The notes: generated by a model not told the origin, from the letters alone. 64,000 nucleotides of DNA from Clostridiales bacterium (GCA_019423635.1 JAHZBA010000008.1:1-64000); one strand, 5' to 3'. Shown: positions 43,579-51,893, counted from the first letter of the stretch. A program made the numbers and translations.

Positions 43579-44730
43579 TTAGACGGCCAGGATGGACAGA
43601 GCCAGAATCTTGGCCCGCTCCGCCAGGCTGTCAATGTGCATGTACTCCTGGGCGCTGTGGTTGAACTCACCCCGGGCGCCCATGGCGCAGACAGAGGGAG
43701 CCACAGCGGAGGTGAAGCAGGCGTCGGAGCTGGCACCCACCGTGATGCCCTCGATGTCCACGCCCAGCTTGGCGCCCTGGGCTTTCACGATCTCGTAGAG
43801 GGCCACGTTGGCGTCGGTCTTCTCCATGGGGAAGTAGCGGCGCTTCGGGTCGCACTCCAGAATGGTCTCCGTCCGGGGCACGTAGGTCTTGTCGCAGATC
43901 TCCTGGAGGACCTTGGGGATCTTCTCCACACCCTCCAGAGTCTTGAAGCGGAAGTCGCCCTTCATCTCCGCGTGAGCGGGGATGCCGTTGGCGGCGACGC
44001 CGCCGCTGATCACGCCGGCGTTGAAGGACACGGAGTCATCAGAGTCGCTGTAGTTGTAGAGATCCACCAGCTTGAACACCAGTTCCCGCACGGCGCTGGC
44101 GCCCTTCTCAGGGTCCTTGCCGGAGTGGGCGGCAATGCCTTCCACGGTGATGTTGGAGTAGTAGATGCCGGTTCTTCCGATGACCACGGTGCCCTTGTCG
44201 GAGCCGGTCTCCATGCTGAACACGGCAGCCTTGCCGGTGGCATGCTTCTGGAGCTGCGCCACGGCGTCGGTGTAGGTATGGCCGGTCTCCTCGTCGCCCA
44301 CGAACAGGACAGTGACGTTGTTCTTGAACAGATCCTGCTCCACCAGCGCCTTCAGAGCGTACATGGCAATGGTGATACCGCCCTTCATGTCCAGAGCGCC
44401 GGGGCCGTAGCCGATGCCGTTTTCCACCCGGAAGGGGCGGGCGGCAGCGGTGCCCTTGGGGAACACCGTGTCCATGTGGCCGATGACCATAACATCCTTG
44501 GGGTTGGGGCCCGTGCCGGCGCGCTTGCCCAGCACATGGGTGGCGTGGGCGGGATCGCCCAGGTATTCCACCTCAAACCCCAGATCCTTCAAAAAGTCTC
44601 CGCACTTTTCGGCCACGGCCTTGATGCCCTCGGGGCAGTCCTCGCCGCTGTCGATGTTTACGAGGGTTCCCAGAGTGGAAACCATGCTGTCCAGGTAACC
44701 GTCAATGGCAGTATACAGCTTTTCTTCCAT
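43579..44730 (-). CDS. M20 family metallopeptidase, tandem copy A
   Basis: A 383-residue paralogue of copy B with the same ligands: VIGHMDTVFP (His85), GALDMKGG and VGDEETGH. The two differ most in the middle and in the pocket-lining stretch near the C-terminus (VGASSDACFTSAVAPSV here, VGAGSDSCYTSVVGAPT in B), which could mean different side-chain preference. RBS GGGAGG 8 bases before ATG 44730. It is separated by 62 bases from copy B and 25 bases from the membrane-protein gene, consistent with one operon. Confidence 0.92.
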   Translation of the reverse strand: MEEKLYTAIDGYLDSMVSTLGTLVNIDSGEDCPEGIKAVAEKCGDFLKDLGFEVEYLGDPAHATHVLGKRAGTGPNPKDVMVIGHMDTVFPKGTAAARPFRVENGIGYGPGALDMKGGITIAMYALKALVEQDLFKNNVTVLFVGDEETGHTYTDAVAQLQKHATGKAAVFSMETGSDKGTVVIGRTGIYYSNITVEGIAAHSGKDPEKGASAVRELVFKLVDLYNYSDSDDSVSFNAGVISGGVAANGIPAHAEMKGDFRFKTLEGVEKIPKVLQEICDKTYVPRTETILECDPKRRYFPMEKTDANVALYEIVKAQGAKLGVDIEGITVGASSDACFTSAVAPSVCAMGARGEFNHSAQEYMHIDSLAERAKILALSILAV

Positions 44731-44755
44731 CAATGAATCCTCCCTATCAAGTGAA

Positions 44756-45415
44756 TCAGGCCTGAGCTTCCTTCTTCTTGTCCATCACGAAGAAGATGCG
44801 GTTGATGACAACGCCGGAGAGCACGATGATGATGGTCAGGATGCCGCCGTTGATGTGCAGCTTGCCGCCGACGAACATGACCAGCATGCCGACCAGGATG
44901 CCGCAGACACCGGTGCGCAGGTCCTTGCGGGCGATATCCACATAGATGGCGCCGAACAGGGCGGGCAGGATGTGGCCGAAGGCCTTGGTCACGAACTCGG
45001 GCAGCAGAGGCACCACCCAGGAGCCGATGATGACGAAGATGGTAATCATGGAAGCGGAGACCAGCACGGAGCAGGCGGTGCCGATGGTGCCGATGACCTC
45101 GCCCTCATGGGTGCCCTCTTCCACGCCGGCGACCTTCTGGGCCATTCTGGCGGCGGGGAGACGGATGTCGCCCACGCTGCCGGCCAGCCAGCCGATGTAG
45201 GAGCCGGCGGTGCCGAGGGTGGTGTGATAGGCGATGGGCTGCACAATCCAGGAAATGCCGTATGCGGAGGCAACCAGCAGCCACAGCTTGCCGAGAGTGG
45301 CCAGAGAGGGCATCTCACCGTAGCGGATGCCAACGTAAAGCGCGGGGATGAAGTTGGCGATGATAGCGAACAGCATCGTAATGCGTCCGATTTTAACTAA
45401 TTTTTTATCGTACAT
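44756..45415 (-). CDS. Integral membrane protein, transporter component candidate
   Basis: I do not recognise the family with certainty. The 219-residue protein has about six hydrophobic segments (ITMLFAIIANFIPALYVGI; LWLLVASAYGISWIV; a central VSASMITIFVIIGSWVVPLL; ILPALFGAIYVDIA; ILVGMLVMFVGG; ILTIIIVLSGVVINRIF) and a cytoplasmic-looking loop (RLPAARMAQKVAGVEEGTHEGEV). In this operon it lies between two DUF5058 genes and two peptidases, so it is most likely a subunit of a transporter. RBS AGGGAGG. Confidence 0.75.
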   Translation of the reverse strand: MYDKKLVKIGRITMLFAIIANFIPALYVGIRYGEMPSLATLGKLWLLVASAYGISWIVQPIAYHTTLGTAGSYIGWLAGSVGDIRLPAARMAQKVAGVEEGTHEGEVIGTIGTACSVLVSASMITIFVIIGSWVVPLLPEFVTKAFGHILPALFGAIYVDIARKDLRTGVCGILVGMLVMFVGGKLHINGGILTIIIVLSGVVINRIFFVMDKKKEAQA

Positions 45416-45435
45416 GAAGATACCTCCCTTTCAAA

Positions 45436-46137
45436 TCAACCAAAGATCGCCTGGGTGACGAACATACCCACCAGCATGGAAATGCCCAGGGACAGCTCCA
45501 CGATTCTCTGATGCTTTTTGAACGCGGTGTTCAGGATCAGCATGGTGGCGCCGGCGATGACGGCGGCAACCCACTTCACGGAGGTCTTGCCAACCAGCTG
45601 GTTAGCGAGCAGGTAAGCGAACAGGCCCAGGGTCGTGCCGCCCATCATGAGCTTGACCCACTTGGGATCGAACTTCTCGTTCATCTTGACCACGATGCCG
45701 CTCATCTTGTGGGTCAGGAGAATGACGACGACCAGCCAGCCCAGGTTGTTCAGGGCCATGGCCCACAGGGAGTAAGAGAAAGCGGTGGAGCCGAAGGACG
45801 CGGCGCCCACCTCGGCGCCGGCCTCACCGGCGGCGATGGCGACCACGGCCAGCTCGGTACGGGCGGCGCCCACGTCGCAAAGACGCATCCAAGTGGTGGG
45901 ACCGCCGATCACGGCCACCATGGACAGCAGCGTAATCACCGGAGAAAAGGACGGGCCAATCGCAGTGATGACCGCGGAGCGCATACCGGCGCGAAGCTTC
46001 TGCTTCTCAATGCCGATCCGCTCGGCCTCCTGCATGGAGGTGCGCATAAAGACGATGGCCTGGCTCACGGATGCGATGACCATCAGCGAGGACAGAATCC
46101 ACAACATCGGGCTGTTAATCATTGCTTGAAAATCCAT
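45436..46137 (-). CDS. DUF5058 family membrane protein, copy 2
   Basis: A 233-residue polytopic membrane protein of the uncharacterised DUF5058 family. Helices include MLWILSSLMVIASVSQAIVFM, the conserved GPSFSPVITLLSMVAVIGGPTTWM, SLWAMALNNLGWLVVVILLTHKM, and two more near the C-terminus. A charged amphipathic segment (MQEAERIGIEKQKLRAGMRSAV) follows helix 1, as in copy 1. Sequence likeness to copy 1 is high throughout, so the pair could form a heterodimer. It is translated from RBS AGGGAGG 6 bases before the ATG. Confidence 0.85.
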   Translation of the reverse strand: MDFQAMINSPMLWILSSLMVIASVSQAIVFMRTSMQEAERIGIEKQKLRAGMRSAVITAIGPSFSPVITLLSMVAVIGGPTTWMRLCDVGAARTELAVVAIAAGEAGAEVGAASFGSTAFSYSLWAMALNNLGWLVVVILLTHKMSGIVVKMNEKFDPKWVKLMMGGTTLGLFAYLLANQLVGKTSVKWVAAVIAGATMLILNTAFKKHQRIVELSLGISMLVGMFVTQAIFG

Positions 46138-46152
46138 AATTTCCCTCCTGAA

Positions 46153-46854
46153 TTATCCAATGATAAGTTGTGTGAGGAACATCCCTGCCAGCAGGGACAG
46201 TCCCAGAGAGATTTCCTGCAGGAACTGATACTTCTTTAAGAATTTGGTAAGTACAATCATTGTGATCCCAGCGATCACAGCCGCAAGGTAATTGGAAGAT
46301 GCCTTTCCCACCAACTGGTTGCTCAACAGGTATGCAAAGAGTCCCAGATTCGTACCCGCCAGCATGAGCTTCACCCACTTGGGGTCAAGCCGCTCATTCA
46401 TCTTGACCACAATACCGGTCATCCGGTGAGTCAGCAAGAAGACCACAACCAGCCAGCCGAAACCGTTCAGAGCAATGGCCCACAGGGCGTAAGTAAATGC
46501 CTTGACGCCAATGTCTCCGGCTCCGACCGTCACGCCGGCGGCCTCTGATGCAAGTGTCACCACCGCCAGCTCGGTACGGGCCGCACCCACATTGTTCAAA
46601 ACCATCCAGGTAGTCGGTCCGCCGACAATGGCAATCATGGAGACCATAATGATGATCGGTGAAAGAGAGGGCCCGGCGGCTGTCAGAACAGCGCTGCGGA
46701 CACAGGCGATTCTCCGTTTCCTGCTGATGCCAAGGTTCTCCGCCTCTGTCCAGGAGAGCTTCATGAAAAAGACCGCCTGTACAAGAGAGACAATGACCAT
46801 GATCGAGGATACCAGCCAGATATCGGGCCCGTTAATCAATGCCTGAAAATCCAT
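46153..46854 (-). CDS. DUF5058 family membrane protein, copy 1
   Basis: A 233-residue paralogue and first gene of the operon. It shares with copy 2 the start MDFQA.IN, the block GPSLSPIIIMVSMIAIVGGPTTWM, AARTELAVV, and MTGIVVKMNERLDPKWVKLML, followed by GLFAYLLSNQLVGK. About six hydrophobic segments are visible and no ATPase or periplasmic receptor is nearby, so a secondary transporter is the simplest reading. ATG 46854 follows AAAGGAGGTGA; longer in-frame starts lack support. Confidence 0.85.
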   Translation of the reverse strand: MDFQALINGPDIWLVSSIMVIVSLVQAVFFMKLSWTEAENLGISRKRRIACVRSAVLTAAGPSLSPIIIMVSMIAIVGGPTTWMVLNNVGAARTELAVVTLASEAAGVTVGAGDIGVKAFTYALWAIALNGFGWLVVVFLLTHRMTGIVVKMNERLDPKWVKLMLAGTNLGLFAYLLSNQLVGKASSNYLAAVIAGITMIVLTKFLKKYQFLQEISLGLSLLAGMFLTQLIIG

Positions 46855-47123
46855 GTTCGTCACCTCCTTTCCCAATAAAATCCGACAGTTGTTTTTGAAA
46901 AGCACCTTGTAAACTTTTCGTGAATATTGTAAAATAACTCACAGAACCCATAATAGACCTTTAATGTGTCTTTAATAAAAATCGTCACTTTTTTCACCAT
47001 GTGAGATTTTATTTGTTCAACATGTCTATATTTCGTTGAAAATTCTGGGATTTATTCGGACGGAAGCGTCAGGAGCCGCCGTTCCTCCGCGGGACAGCAA
47101 TTTGAGAGAGGAGATAAAAAGAC
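46855..47123. promoter_or_regulatory. Divergent control region between DUF5058 operon and regulator
   Basis: An AT-rich 269-base gap between divergent genes. It contains dyads such as TCAC-N12-GTGA near 46984-47003 and CATGT...ACATG (about 46999-47022), suitable for a regulator, and several TATTAT/TATA-like words, but I cannot choose -35/-10 pairs with confidence. Confidence 0.4.
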
Positions 47124-48443
47124 ATGAAGCTCTGTGTCTTGGGGCCAAAAAGCACGGCTGTACGAACAGGAGAGATCGTAAAGGAAGACTTTCCCGAGTT
47201 GGATACCTTCGTGGTGGAATATGATCTCTATACCGAGGTGCCGGATCTGATTGACGAGATTCAGAGAAACGCCGACATGATTCTGTTCCCCGGCAAGGCG
47301 GCCTACAGCCTCTGCGAAAAGCTCAAGGTGCCGCGGATTCCCTGGGAGTATATTCCGCGGCATTCCAGCGCGCTGATGCGGGCGCTGCTGGAGGCCCAGC
47401 ACCGGTACAAAAAGGACATCTGCCGGATCAGCTACGACACCCTGGATCAGGATCTGATCCTTGAGACGTACCAGGAGATCGGCATTGCCGACTCCGAGCT
47501 GAATATTTTTGTGGCGGAGCAGCGGCTGCTGGACCCGGGGTATCTGCCGTACCTTGTAAAATTTCACCAGGAAAACTATCTCCAGCACGGCGCCTCCTGC
47601 TGCATTACGGGGCTGACGGAGATCGGGGTGAAGCTGCAGCAGATGGGGATTCCCAGCATCATCACTCTGCCCCCCAGCAATCTGATTATTGATACGGTCA
47701 AGCGTCTCCAGCTGCGCCACCAGGCCCAGCTGAAGGGCGAAAATCAGATTGTGGTGCTGTCGGTGGAGCTGGGCTTTGCCGGAGAGCACTCGATTCTGGG
47801 AAAGGACGACTACATTTATATTACCAACCGCATTAAGGTCTTGGAGTGCATCTACCAGTTCAGCTACCGGGTGGACGGCGTGGTGGTGGAGAGCAGCTAC
47901 CGGAATTTTCTGATCTTTACCACCAAGCGGTCTATCGAGCTGGAGACGGAGCACTTCAAAAGCCTCTATCTTCTGGAGCTCTTGAACACCTGCCACGCCA
48001 AGAATGTCTCTGTGGGGATCGGCTATGGAAACACCGCCAACGAGGCCAAGTTCAACGCCTTTGACGCCATGGAGACAGCCCGGAAGACCCAGGACAACTG
48101 CGCCTACGTGATTCTGGAGGACGGCACGGTGCTCAGCCCTCTGGTGTCCAACCGGAAGAAGTCCGGCGATCACGTGCAGATGGATGAGAACCTGACCTTT
48201 CTGGCGGAGCGGACCAACCTGGGCACCGACACGCTGCACACCATCTGGAGCAAAACGGTCAAAAGCGGGCGGACGGAGTTCACCTCCCGGGAGCTGGCAG
48301 GGATCTGCGGCTTTAATATCCGCACGGTGGACCGGATTTTGCAGAAGCTGCTGGCGGCGGGGGGCTGTGAGGTGGTGGGAATGCGTATGGTCCGCGGCCA
48401 TGGCCGGCCCAGCCGGATTTTTAAGTTTCACTGGTTTGACTGA
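47124..48443 (+). CDS. Transcriptional regulator with GGDEF-like core and winged helix
   Basis: A 439-residue protein without a family name I can give. The N-terminal 200 residues look like a sensor domain (an alpha/beta start MKLCVLGPKS and alternating strands and helices). The middle (about 215-345) resembles a degenerate GGDEF/nucleotide-cyclase fold: VVLSVELGF, a strand VVVESSYRNFLIFTT, and VSVGIGYGNTANEAKFNAFDAMETA, with no catalytic GGDEF. The C-terminus (RELAGICGFNIRTVDRILQKLL, then GMRMVRGHGRPSRIFKF) is a winged helix. Divergent from the DUF5058-M20 operon, which it probably controls. RBS GAGAGGAG. Confidence 0.75.
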   Translation: MKLCVLGPKSTAVRTGEIVKEDFPELDTFVVEYDLYTEVPDLIDEIQRNADMILFPGKAAYSLCEKLKVPRIPWEYIPRHSSALMRALLEAQHRYKKDICRISYDTLDQDLILETYQEIGIADSELNIFVAEQRLLDPGYLPYLVKFHQENYLQHGASCCITGLTEIGVKLQQMGIPSIITLPPSNLIIDTVKRLQLRHQAQLKGENQIVVLSVELGFAGEHSILGKDDYIYITNRIKVLECIYQFSYRVDGVVVESSYRNFLIFTTKRSIELETEHFKSLYLLELLNTCHAKNVSVGIGYGNTANEAKFNAFDAMETARKTQDNCAYVILEDGTVLSPLVSNRKKSGDHVQMDENLTFLAERTNLGTDTLHTIWSKTVKSGRTEFTSRELAGICGFNIRTVDRILQKLLAAGGCEVVGMRMVRGHGRPSRIFKFHWFD

Positions 48444-48467
48444 CGGCGGCCTCTGCGGGGAGCGGAG

Positions 48468-48506
48468 AAAAAGCGCACCGGAAGACACGGCTTTCCGGTG
48501 CGCTTT
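48468..48506. terminator. Bidirectional terminator after the regulator
   Basis: AAAGCGCACCGGAA / TTCCGGTGCGCTTT with a 9-base loop (48470-48506). AAAAA on the left gives TTTTT on the minus strand, serving the zinc-ribbon gene; the plus-strand U-run is shorter. Confidence 0.82.
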
Positions 48507-48588
48507 GACTATTTTGAACGATTGTGGACTTGAGACGGTGTTTCTTCCGGAACGGGCCATATGGTGCAGACGCGCAGGGGACGCGGCA

Positions 48589-48798
48589 TCAGGGCTTCCG
48601 GATCACGGCGGCCTGGGGGTAGGAGTGCCAGTCCAGATGCTGGCCGCAGCGGTCGCAGAAGGTCTGGTACTCCCGTTCCAGCGTCATGCGGCACCGGGGA
48701 CAGATGGGGAAGGCCTCTCCGTCCCGGAACAGGAAGATCTCGGACACAGGGAGGCGGCGGCGGTAGGCGGCCGCGCCGCGGGCCTTACGGCTCTTCAT
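48589..48798 (-). CDS. Small zinc-ribbon protein
   Basis: A 69-residue protein with two cysteine pairs, CPRC (33, 36) and CDRC (48, 51), forming a likely zinc ribbon; the N-terminus is basic (KSRKARG, YRRR). Its start lies 14 bases inside the XRE gene, so the two are translated together. No function can be assigned; small ribbon proteins of this type may bind nucleic acid or a partner protein. Confidence 0.75.
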   Translation of the reverse strand: MKSRKARGAAAYRRRLPVSEIFLFRDGEAFPICPRCRMTLEREYQTFCDRCGQHLDWHSYPQAAVIRKP

Positions 48799-49012
48799 GG
48801 TGTTCGCGGGTGGCCACCACCCGGCCGAAAGGCTCGTTCAGGGCGTTTGCAATGCGGAAGAGCGTCTCCATGGAGGGGTTGGCCTCGCCGTGCTCAATGG
48901 AGCGCAGGTAGGATACGCTCATCTCGGCCTCCAGCGCCAAGAACTCCTGCGTCATATTTTTCTCTTTGCGCAATGCAAGAATATTCTGACCGATTTCGGC
49001 ATGAATCGACAT
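48785..49012 (-). CDS. Small XRE family DNA-binding protein
   Basis: A 75-residue protein that is almost only a helix-turn-helix: IGQNILALRKEKNMTQEFLA then MSVSYLRSIEHGEANPSMETLFRIANAL. Such stand-alone XRE proteins act as repressors. RBS GGAGGGATC. Overlap with the zinc-ribbon gene suggests they function together. No toxin gene is adjacent. Confidence 0.85.
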   Translation of the reverse strand: MSIHAEIGQNILALRKEKNMTQEFLALEAEMSVSYLRSIEHGEANPSMETLFRIANALNEPFGRVVATREHHEEP

Positions 49013-49164
49013 CCTGATCCCTCCTGATACAAAGAATAAAAGGAGGGATCTTTCAATTCCAGACGATATATTGGCGTTCTGGAGATTTTTCTGATTTTTT
49101 GGAGGTGAAGGTTACTCTTGCATATCATCTTCGGGTGCTTATTGCAATGTGCGCGGGGATGGCG

Positions 49165-50163
49165 TCAGAAATGGGGAGGTCTGTCCCGGGTTTGGGGGCC
49201 CTGCCGGCCGGGGAAATAGCGCATCTGAAAGGGAACCTCCTCCACCGTGAAGCAGGCGCCGCGCAGATGGTTCAGCGGTCCGGCGTCCGTGGAGAAGTCG
49301 AAGACCAGGCGGTAGGCGTACAGCGCCTGATACGTCTCGTGATAGCGCCGGTTGACGGCGCCGTTTCCGTATTTGCCGTCCCCCAGCAGGGGACAGCCGA
49401 TGGAGGCCAGGGACACCCGGATCTGATGGGTCCGCCCCGTCAGCAGACGGCACTCCACTAAGGACAGCTCCCCCCGGGTCTCCAGGGTTCGGTAGAGCGT
49501 CACGGCGGTTCGGCCCCCGGGAATGGGGCGGCGGTGAAAGGTCACCTGCTTTTTGGCCTCGTCCTTGAGGAGAAAGCCCTCAATCCGCCCCTGGGCCGGG
49601 CTGGGCCGGCCCACGGTGATGCAGAGGTAGGATTTCTCCAGCTCGTGGTCCCGGATCTTCTGATTGAGCACCCGCAGGGCCTCGGCGGTTTTGGCGGCAA
49701 TGACAATTCCGCCGGTGTTGCGGTCGATCCGGTTGCAAAGGGCCGGGGCGAAGGCGTGCTCGTCCCGGGGGTTCCACTCCTTTTTCTGGTAGAGATACGC
49801 CTGAATGTGGTTGATGAGGGTGTTGACCTTTTCCGTCTCGTCGGCATGGACCACCATGCCGGGACGCTTGTCCGCCAGCAGCAGATGCTCGTCCTCGTAG
49901 ACGATGCGCAGCTGGGGCTGGAAGATGGAGAGAAAGAGATTTTCCTCGTTGGGCTTGTCAAAGAACTCGTCGTTGATATATAATTGCAGAAGATCGCCGG
50001 CGCACAGGCGGACATCCCGCTTGGAGCCCCTGCCGTTGACCTTGATCCGCTTGAGGCGGATGTACTTTTGCAGCAGGGCCGGCGGGAGCAGCGGCAGGTT
50101 CTTGGACACGAACCGGTCCAGACGCTGCCCGGCGTCGTTTTTTCCGATGGTGAATTCCCGCAT
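49165..50163 (-). CDS. RluA family pseudouridine synthase
   Basis: A 332-residue enzyme converting uridine to pseudouridine in 23S rRNA (RluC/RluD-like). An S4 RNA-binding domain covers about residues 10-70 (RLDRFVSKNLPLLPPALLQKYIRLKRIKVNG). The catalytic domain has CNRIDRNTGGIVIAAK, with the invariant Asp in RIDRNTGG; further marks are LVECRLLTGRTHQIRV and GCPLLGDGKYG. The last 30 residues (YFPGRQGPQTRDRPPHF) look unconserved. RBS GAGGTG. It diverges from the 50251 gene. Confidence 0.93.
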   Translation of the reverse strand: MREFTIGKNDAGQRLDRFVSKNLPLLPPALLQKYIRLKRIKVNGRGSKRDVRLCAGDLLQLYINDEFFDKPNEENLFLSIFQPQLRIVYEDEHLLLADKRPGMVVHADETEKVNTLINHIQAYLYQKKEWNPRDEHAFAPALCNRIDRNTGGIVIAAKTAEALRVLNQKIRDHELEKSYLCITVGRPSPAQGRIEGFLLKDEAKKQVTFHRRPIPGGRTAVTLYRTLETRGELSLVECRLLTGRTHQIRVSLASIGCPLLGDGKYGNGAVNRRYHETYQALYAYRLVFDFSTDAGPLNHLRGACFTVEEVPFQMRYFPGRQGPQTRDRPPHF

Positions 50164-50250
50164 ATCACACCTCCTCGAAAGACATTATATGGGTTTGACG
50201 GAGGCTTGTAAAGTCCGGCGGGAGGGGATTTTTAAAAAGCGGAGGCGCAT

Positions 50251-50514
50251 ATGAAACCGGGAAAGAGAGATCAGGTGAATCTGATTTGGGCCCTGGGCGG
50301 ACTGTATTTGCTCTATACAGGCGCGGAGATGCTCTACCGGCTCTTTGCCGGCAAGGCGGAGCTGCGGGCGGTCAGCGCCGTGGGGGGCCTGGTATTTTTG
50401 GCGGTGGGAGGCATGATGCTCTTTCGGGAGTGGAGGGTGTTTCGGACGCAAAAGCGCGGTACGGCGCAGGATGAGGAACTGCCGGAGGGCGGGGAAGGCG
50501 GTGAGGCGCCGTGA
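50251..50514 (+). CDS. Small membrane protein, unknown function
   Basis: An 87-residue protein with two predicted helices (IWALGGLYLLYTGAEMLYRLF and AVSAVGGLVFLAVGGMMLF) and a charged, Glu/Gly-rich tail (DEELPEGGEGGEAP). RBS GCGGAGG. It overlaps the next gene by four bases (GTGA), so the two form a unit. I do not recognise a family. Confidence 0.65.
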   Translation: MKPGKRDQVNLIWALGGLYLLYTGAEMLYRLFAGKAELRAVSAVGGLVFLAVGGMMLFREWRVFRTQKRGTAQDEELPEGGEGGEAP

Positions 50515-50960
50515 AAATGGAGCTGCTGAGCGAGGCGGTGTGCCGGTTCCGGCCCTGGCTGGAGGACTTCCGCCACAAGACCTACGCCCCCGCCTTCCAG
50601 GACTACTGCGCCCGGTATGGCCCCCTGTACGATCAGGCGGCGCGGGAGGCGGAGGATCTCCGAACCCTGGCGGAGGCTCTGCTGGACGAGCTGGAGCGGG
50701 ACTGGAGGCGCCAGCGCCCCTGGAACCGCAGCGCAGTCCGGGCCAGCGAGAAGCAGATGCTGGTGGTGTACCTCTCTCCCATGCTGCTGGAACGGGAGGA
50801 GCCCCGGTGCCGGGAGCTGTGCGAGGTGCTGCGGGAGACCTGGAACGCCCGCTGGCCGAAGGACGGATACCATACGGCCGGCTTTGAGACGATCCGGAGC
50901 GGCTTTCGCAATACCATCATGGGCATTGAGCTGCGGGGCTTTCAGCGGGAGGACCCCTGA
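50511..50960 (+). CDS. Conserved-looking hypothetical protein
   Basis: A 149-residue soluble, Arg/Glu-rich, largely helical protein (AAREAEDLRTLAEALLDELERDW; RASEKQMLVVYLSPMLLE; RWPKDGYHTAGFETIRSGFRNTIMGIEL). It starts with GTG overlapping the upstream membrane protein gene; ATG 50517 is an alternative. No motif I can name. Followed by the promoter of the yceD-rpmF unit. Confidence 0.65.
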   Translation: MKMELLSEAVCRFRPWLEDFRHKTYAPAFQDYCARYGPLYDQAAREAEDLRTLAEALLDELERDWRRQRPWNRSAVRASEKQMLVVYLSPMLLEREEPRCRELCEVLRETWNARWPKDGYHTAGFETIRSGFRNTIMGIELRGFQREDP

Positions 50961-51028
50961 GAGCCGCGGTGGGAGAGCGCTCTTCCGGGAGCTGCGTGAA
51001 AAAACTGCCGGAATTTTGAAAAAATTGT

Positions 51029-51057
51029 TTGACAACCGGGGTGGGAACCCTTATAAT
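51029..51057 (+). promoter_or_regulatory. Consensus promoter of yceD-rpmF
   Basis: TTGACA (51029-51034), 17-bp spacer, TATAAT (51052-51057): a perfect sigma-A promoter, as expected for a ribosomal protein operon. Confidence 0.92.
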
Positions 51058-51084
51058 ACTAATCGTGTCATTGCGAGGTAGACT

Positions 51085-51582
51085 ATGATCTTAGACGTCA
51101 GACCGATCCTGCACACCCCCGGTACGGGGCTGTCCTTCCAGTTTGATCTGGACCTCTCCGATCTGGAATTCTTCGGCCGCCGCCCCGTCAGCCGTCCTGT
51201 GGCGGTGGAGGGCGGTGTACGCAACGCCGCCGATGTTTTAACCCTGACCTTGACGGCCAAAACGACGCTGGATGCCGTGTGCGACCGGTGCGGCCGGGCC
51301 TTTTGTCAGGAGAAGACCGTCTCCTTCAGCTGTATGCTGGCGGAGGAGCTCCAGGGAGAGGACAGCGACGAGATCGTTTTGCTGGAGGCGGGAAAGGTAG
51401 ACGTGGGGGATCTGGCCAGAACGGCCTTCATCCTCGACATGGACACAAAAATGTTGTGTTCAGAAGATTGCAAAGGACTGTGTCCCCGGTGCGGCGCCAA
51501 CCTGAACGACGGCCCATGCGGCTGCAAGCAGGAGGGAGACCCCCGTCTGGCGGTTCTGGCAAAGCTTTTAGAGAACAAATAA
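51085..51582 (+). CDS. YceD family protein (DUF177)
   Basis: A 165-residue partner of ribosomal protein L32; the family has been linked to 23S rRNA handling during ribosome assembly. The N-terminal half is beta-rich, and cysteines follow in CDRCGRAF and the C-terminal LCSEDCKGLCPRCGANLNDGPCGC, suggesting zinc. The yceD-rpmF order is widely conserved in bacteria and supports the call. The gene lacks a clear Shine-Dalgarno beyond GAGGTAG. Confidence 0.9.
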   Translation: MILDVRPILHTPGTGLSFQFDLDLSDLEFFGRRPVSRPVAVEGGVRNAADVLTLTLTAKTTLDAVCDRCGRAFCQEKTVSFSCMLAEELQGEDSDEIVLLEAGKVDVGDLARTAFILDMDTKMLCSEDCKGLCPRCGANLNDGPCGCKQEGDPRLAVLAKLLENK

Positions 51583-51623
51583 AATGCCCCCCGGGGCTTT
51601 ACGAGATCAAGGAGGTGTCAAGG

Positions 51624-51818
51624 ATGGCAGTACCCAAGGGAAAAGTATCGAAGGCAAGACGCGATAAGCGGCGGAGCTCCCACTGGAAGCTGGCGGCCCC
51701 TGGTCTCGTCGCGTGCTCCAAGTGCGGCGCCATGCGCCTGCCCCACCGGATGTGTCCGGAGTGCGGCAGCTACAACGGCCGTGAGGTGAAGGTCATCAAG
51801 TCCACCGTGGCGAAATAA
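51624..51818 (+). CDS. rpmF: 50S ribosomal protein L32
   Basis: A 64-residue ribosomal protein. It has the family start MAVPKGKVSKARRDKRRSSHWK and a zinc ribbon, CSKC...CPEC, i.e. the C+ (zinc) form rather than the Cys-free paralogue. RBS AAGGAGGTG. Followed by a strong terminator. Confidence 0.97.
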   Translation: MAVPKGKVSKARRDKRRSSHWKLAAPGLVACSKCGAMRLPHRMCPECGSYNGREVKVIKSTVAK

Positions 51819-51830
51819 AGCGTTTACACA

Positions 51831-51862
51831 GGAGGGAAGGCTGCTTCCCTCCTCGCTTTTTG
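51831..51862 (+). terminator. Terminator after rpmF
   Basis: GGAGGGAAG / CTTCCCTCC, loop GCTG, then TCGCTTTTTG. Confidence 0.88.
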
Positions 51863-51864
51863 TC

Positions 51865-51893
51865 TTGCTATCCTGCCTGCGGGCGGGTATAAT
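51865..51893 (+). promoter_or_regulatory. Promoter of der
   Basis: TTGCTA (51865-51870), 17-bp spacer, TATAAT (51888-51893), starting just past the rpmF terminator. Confidence 0.78.
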
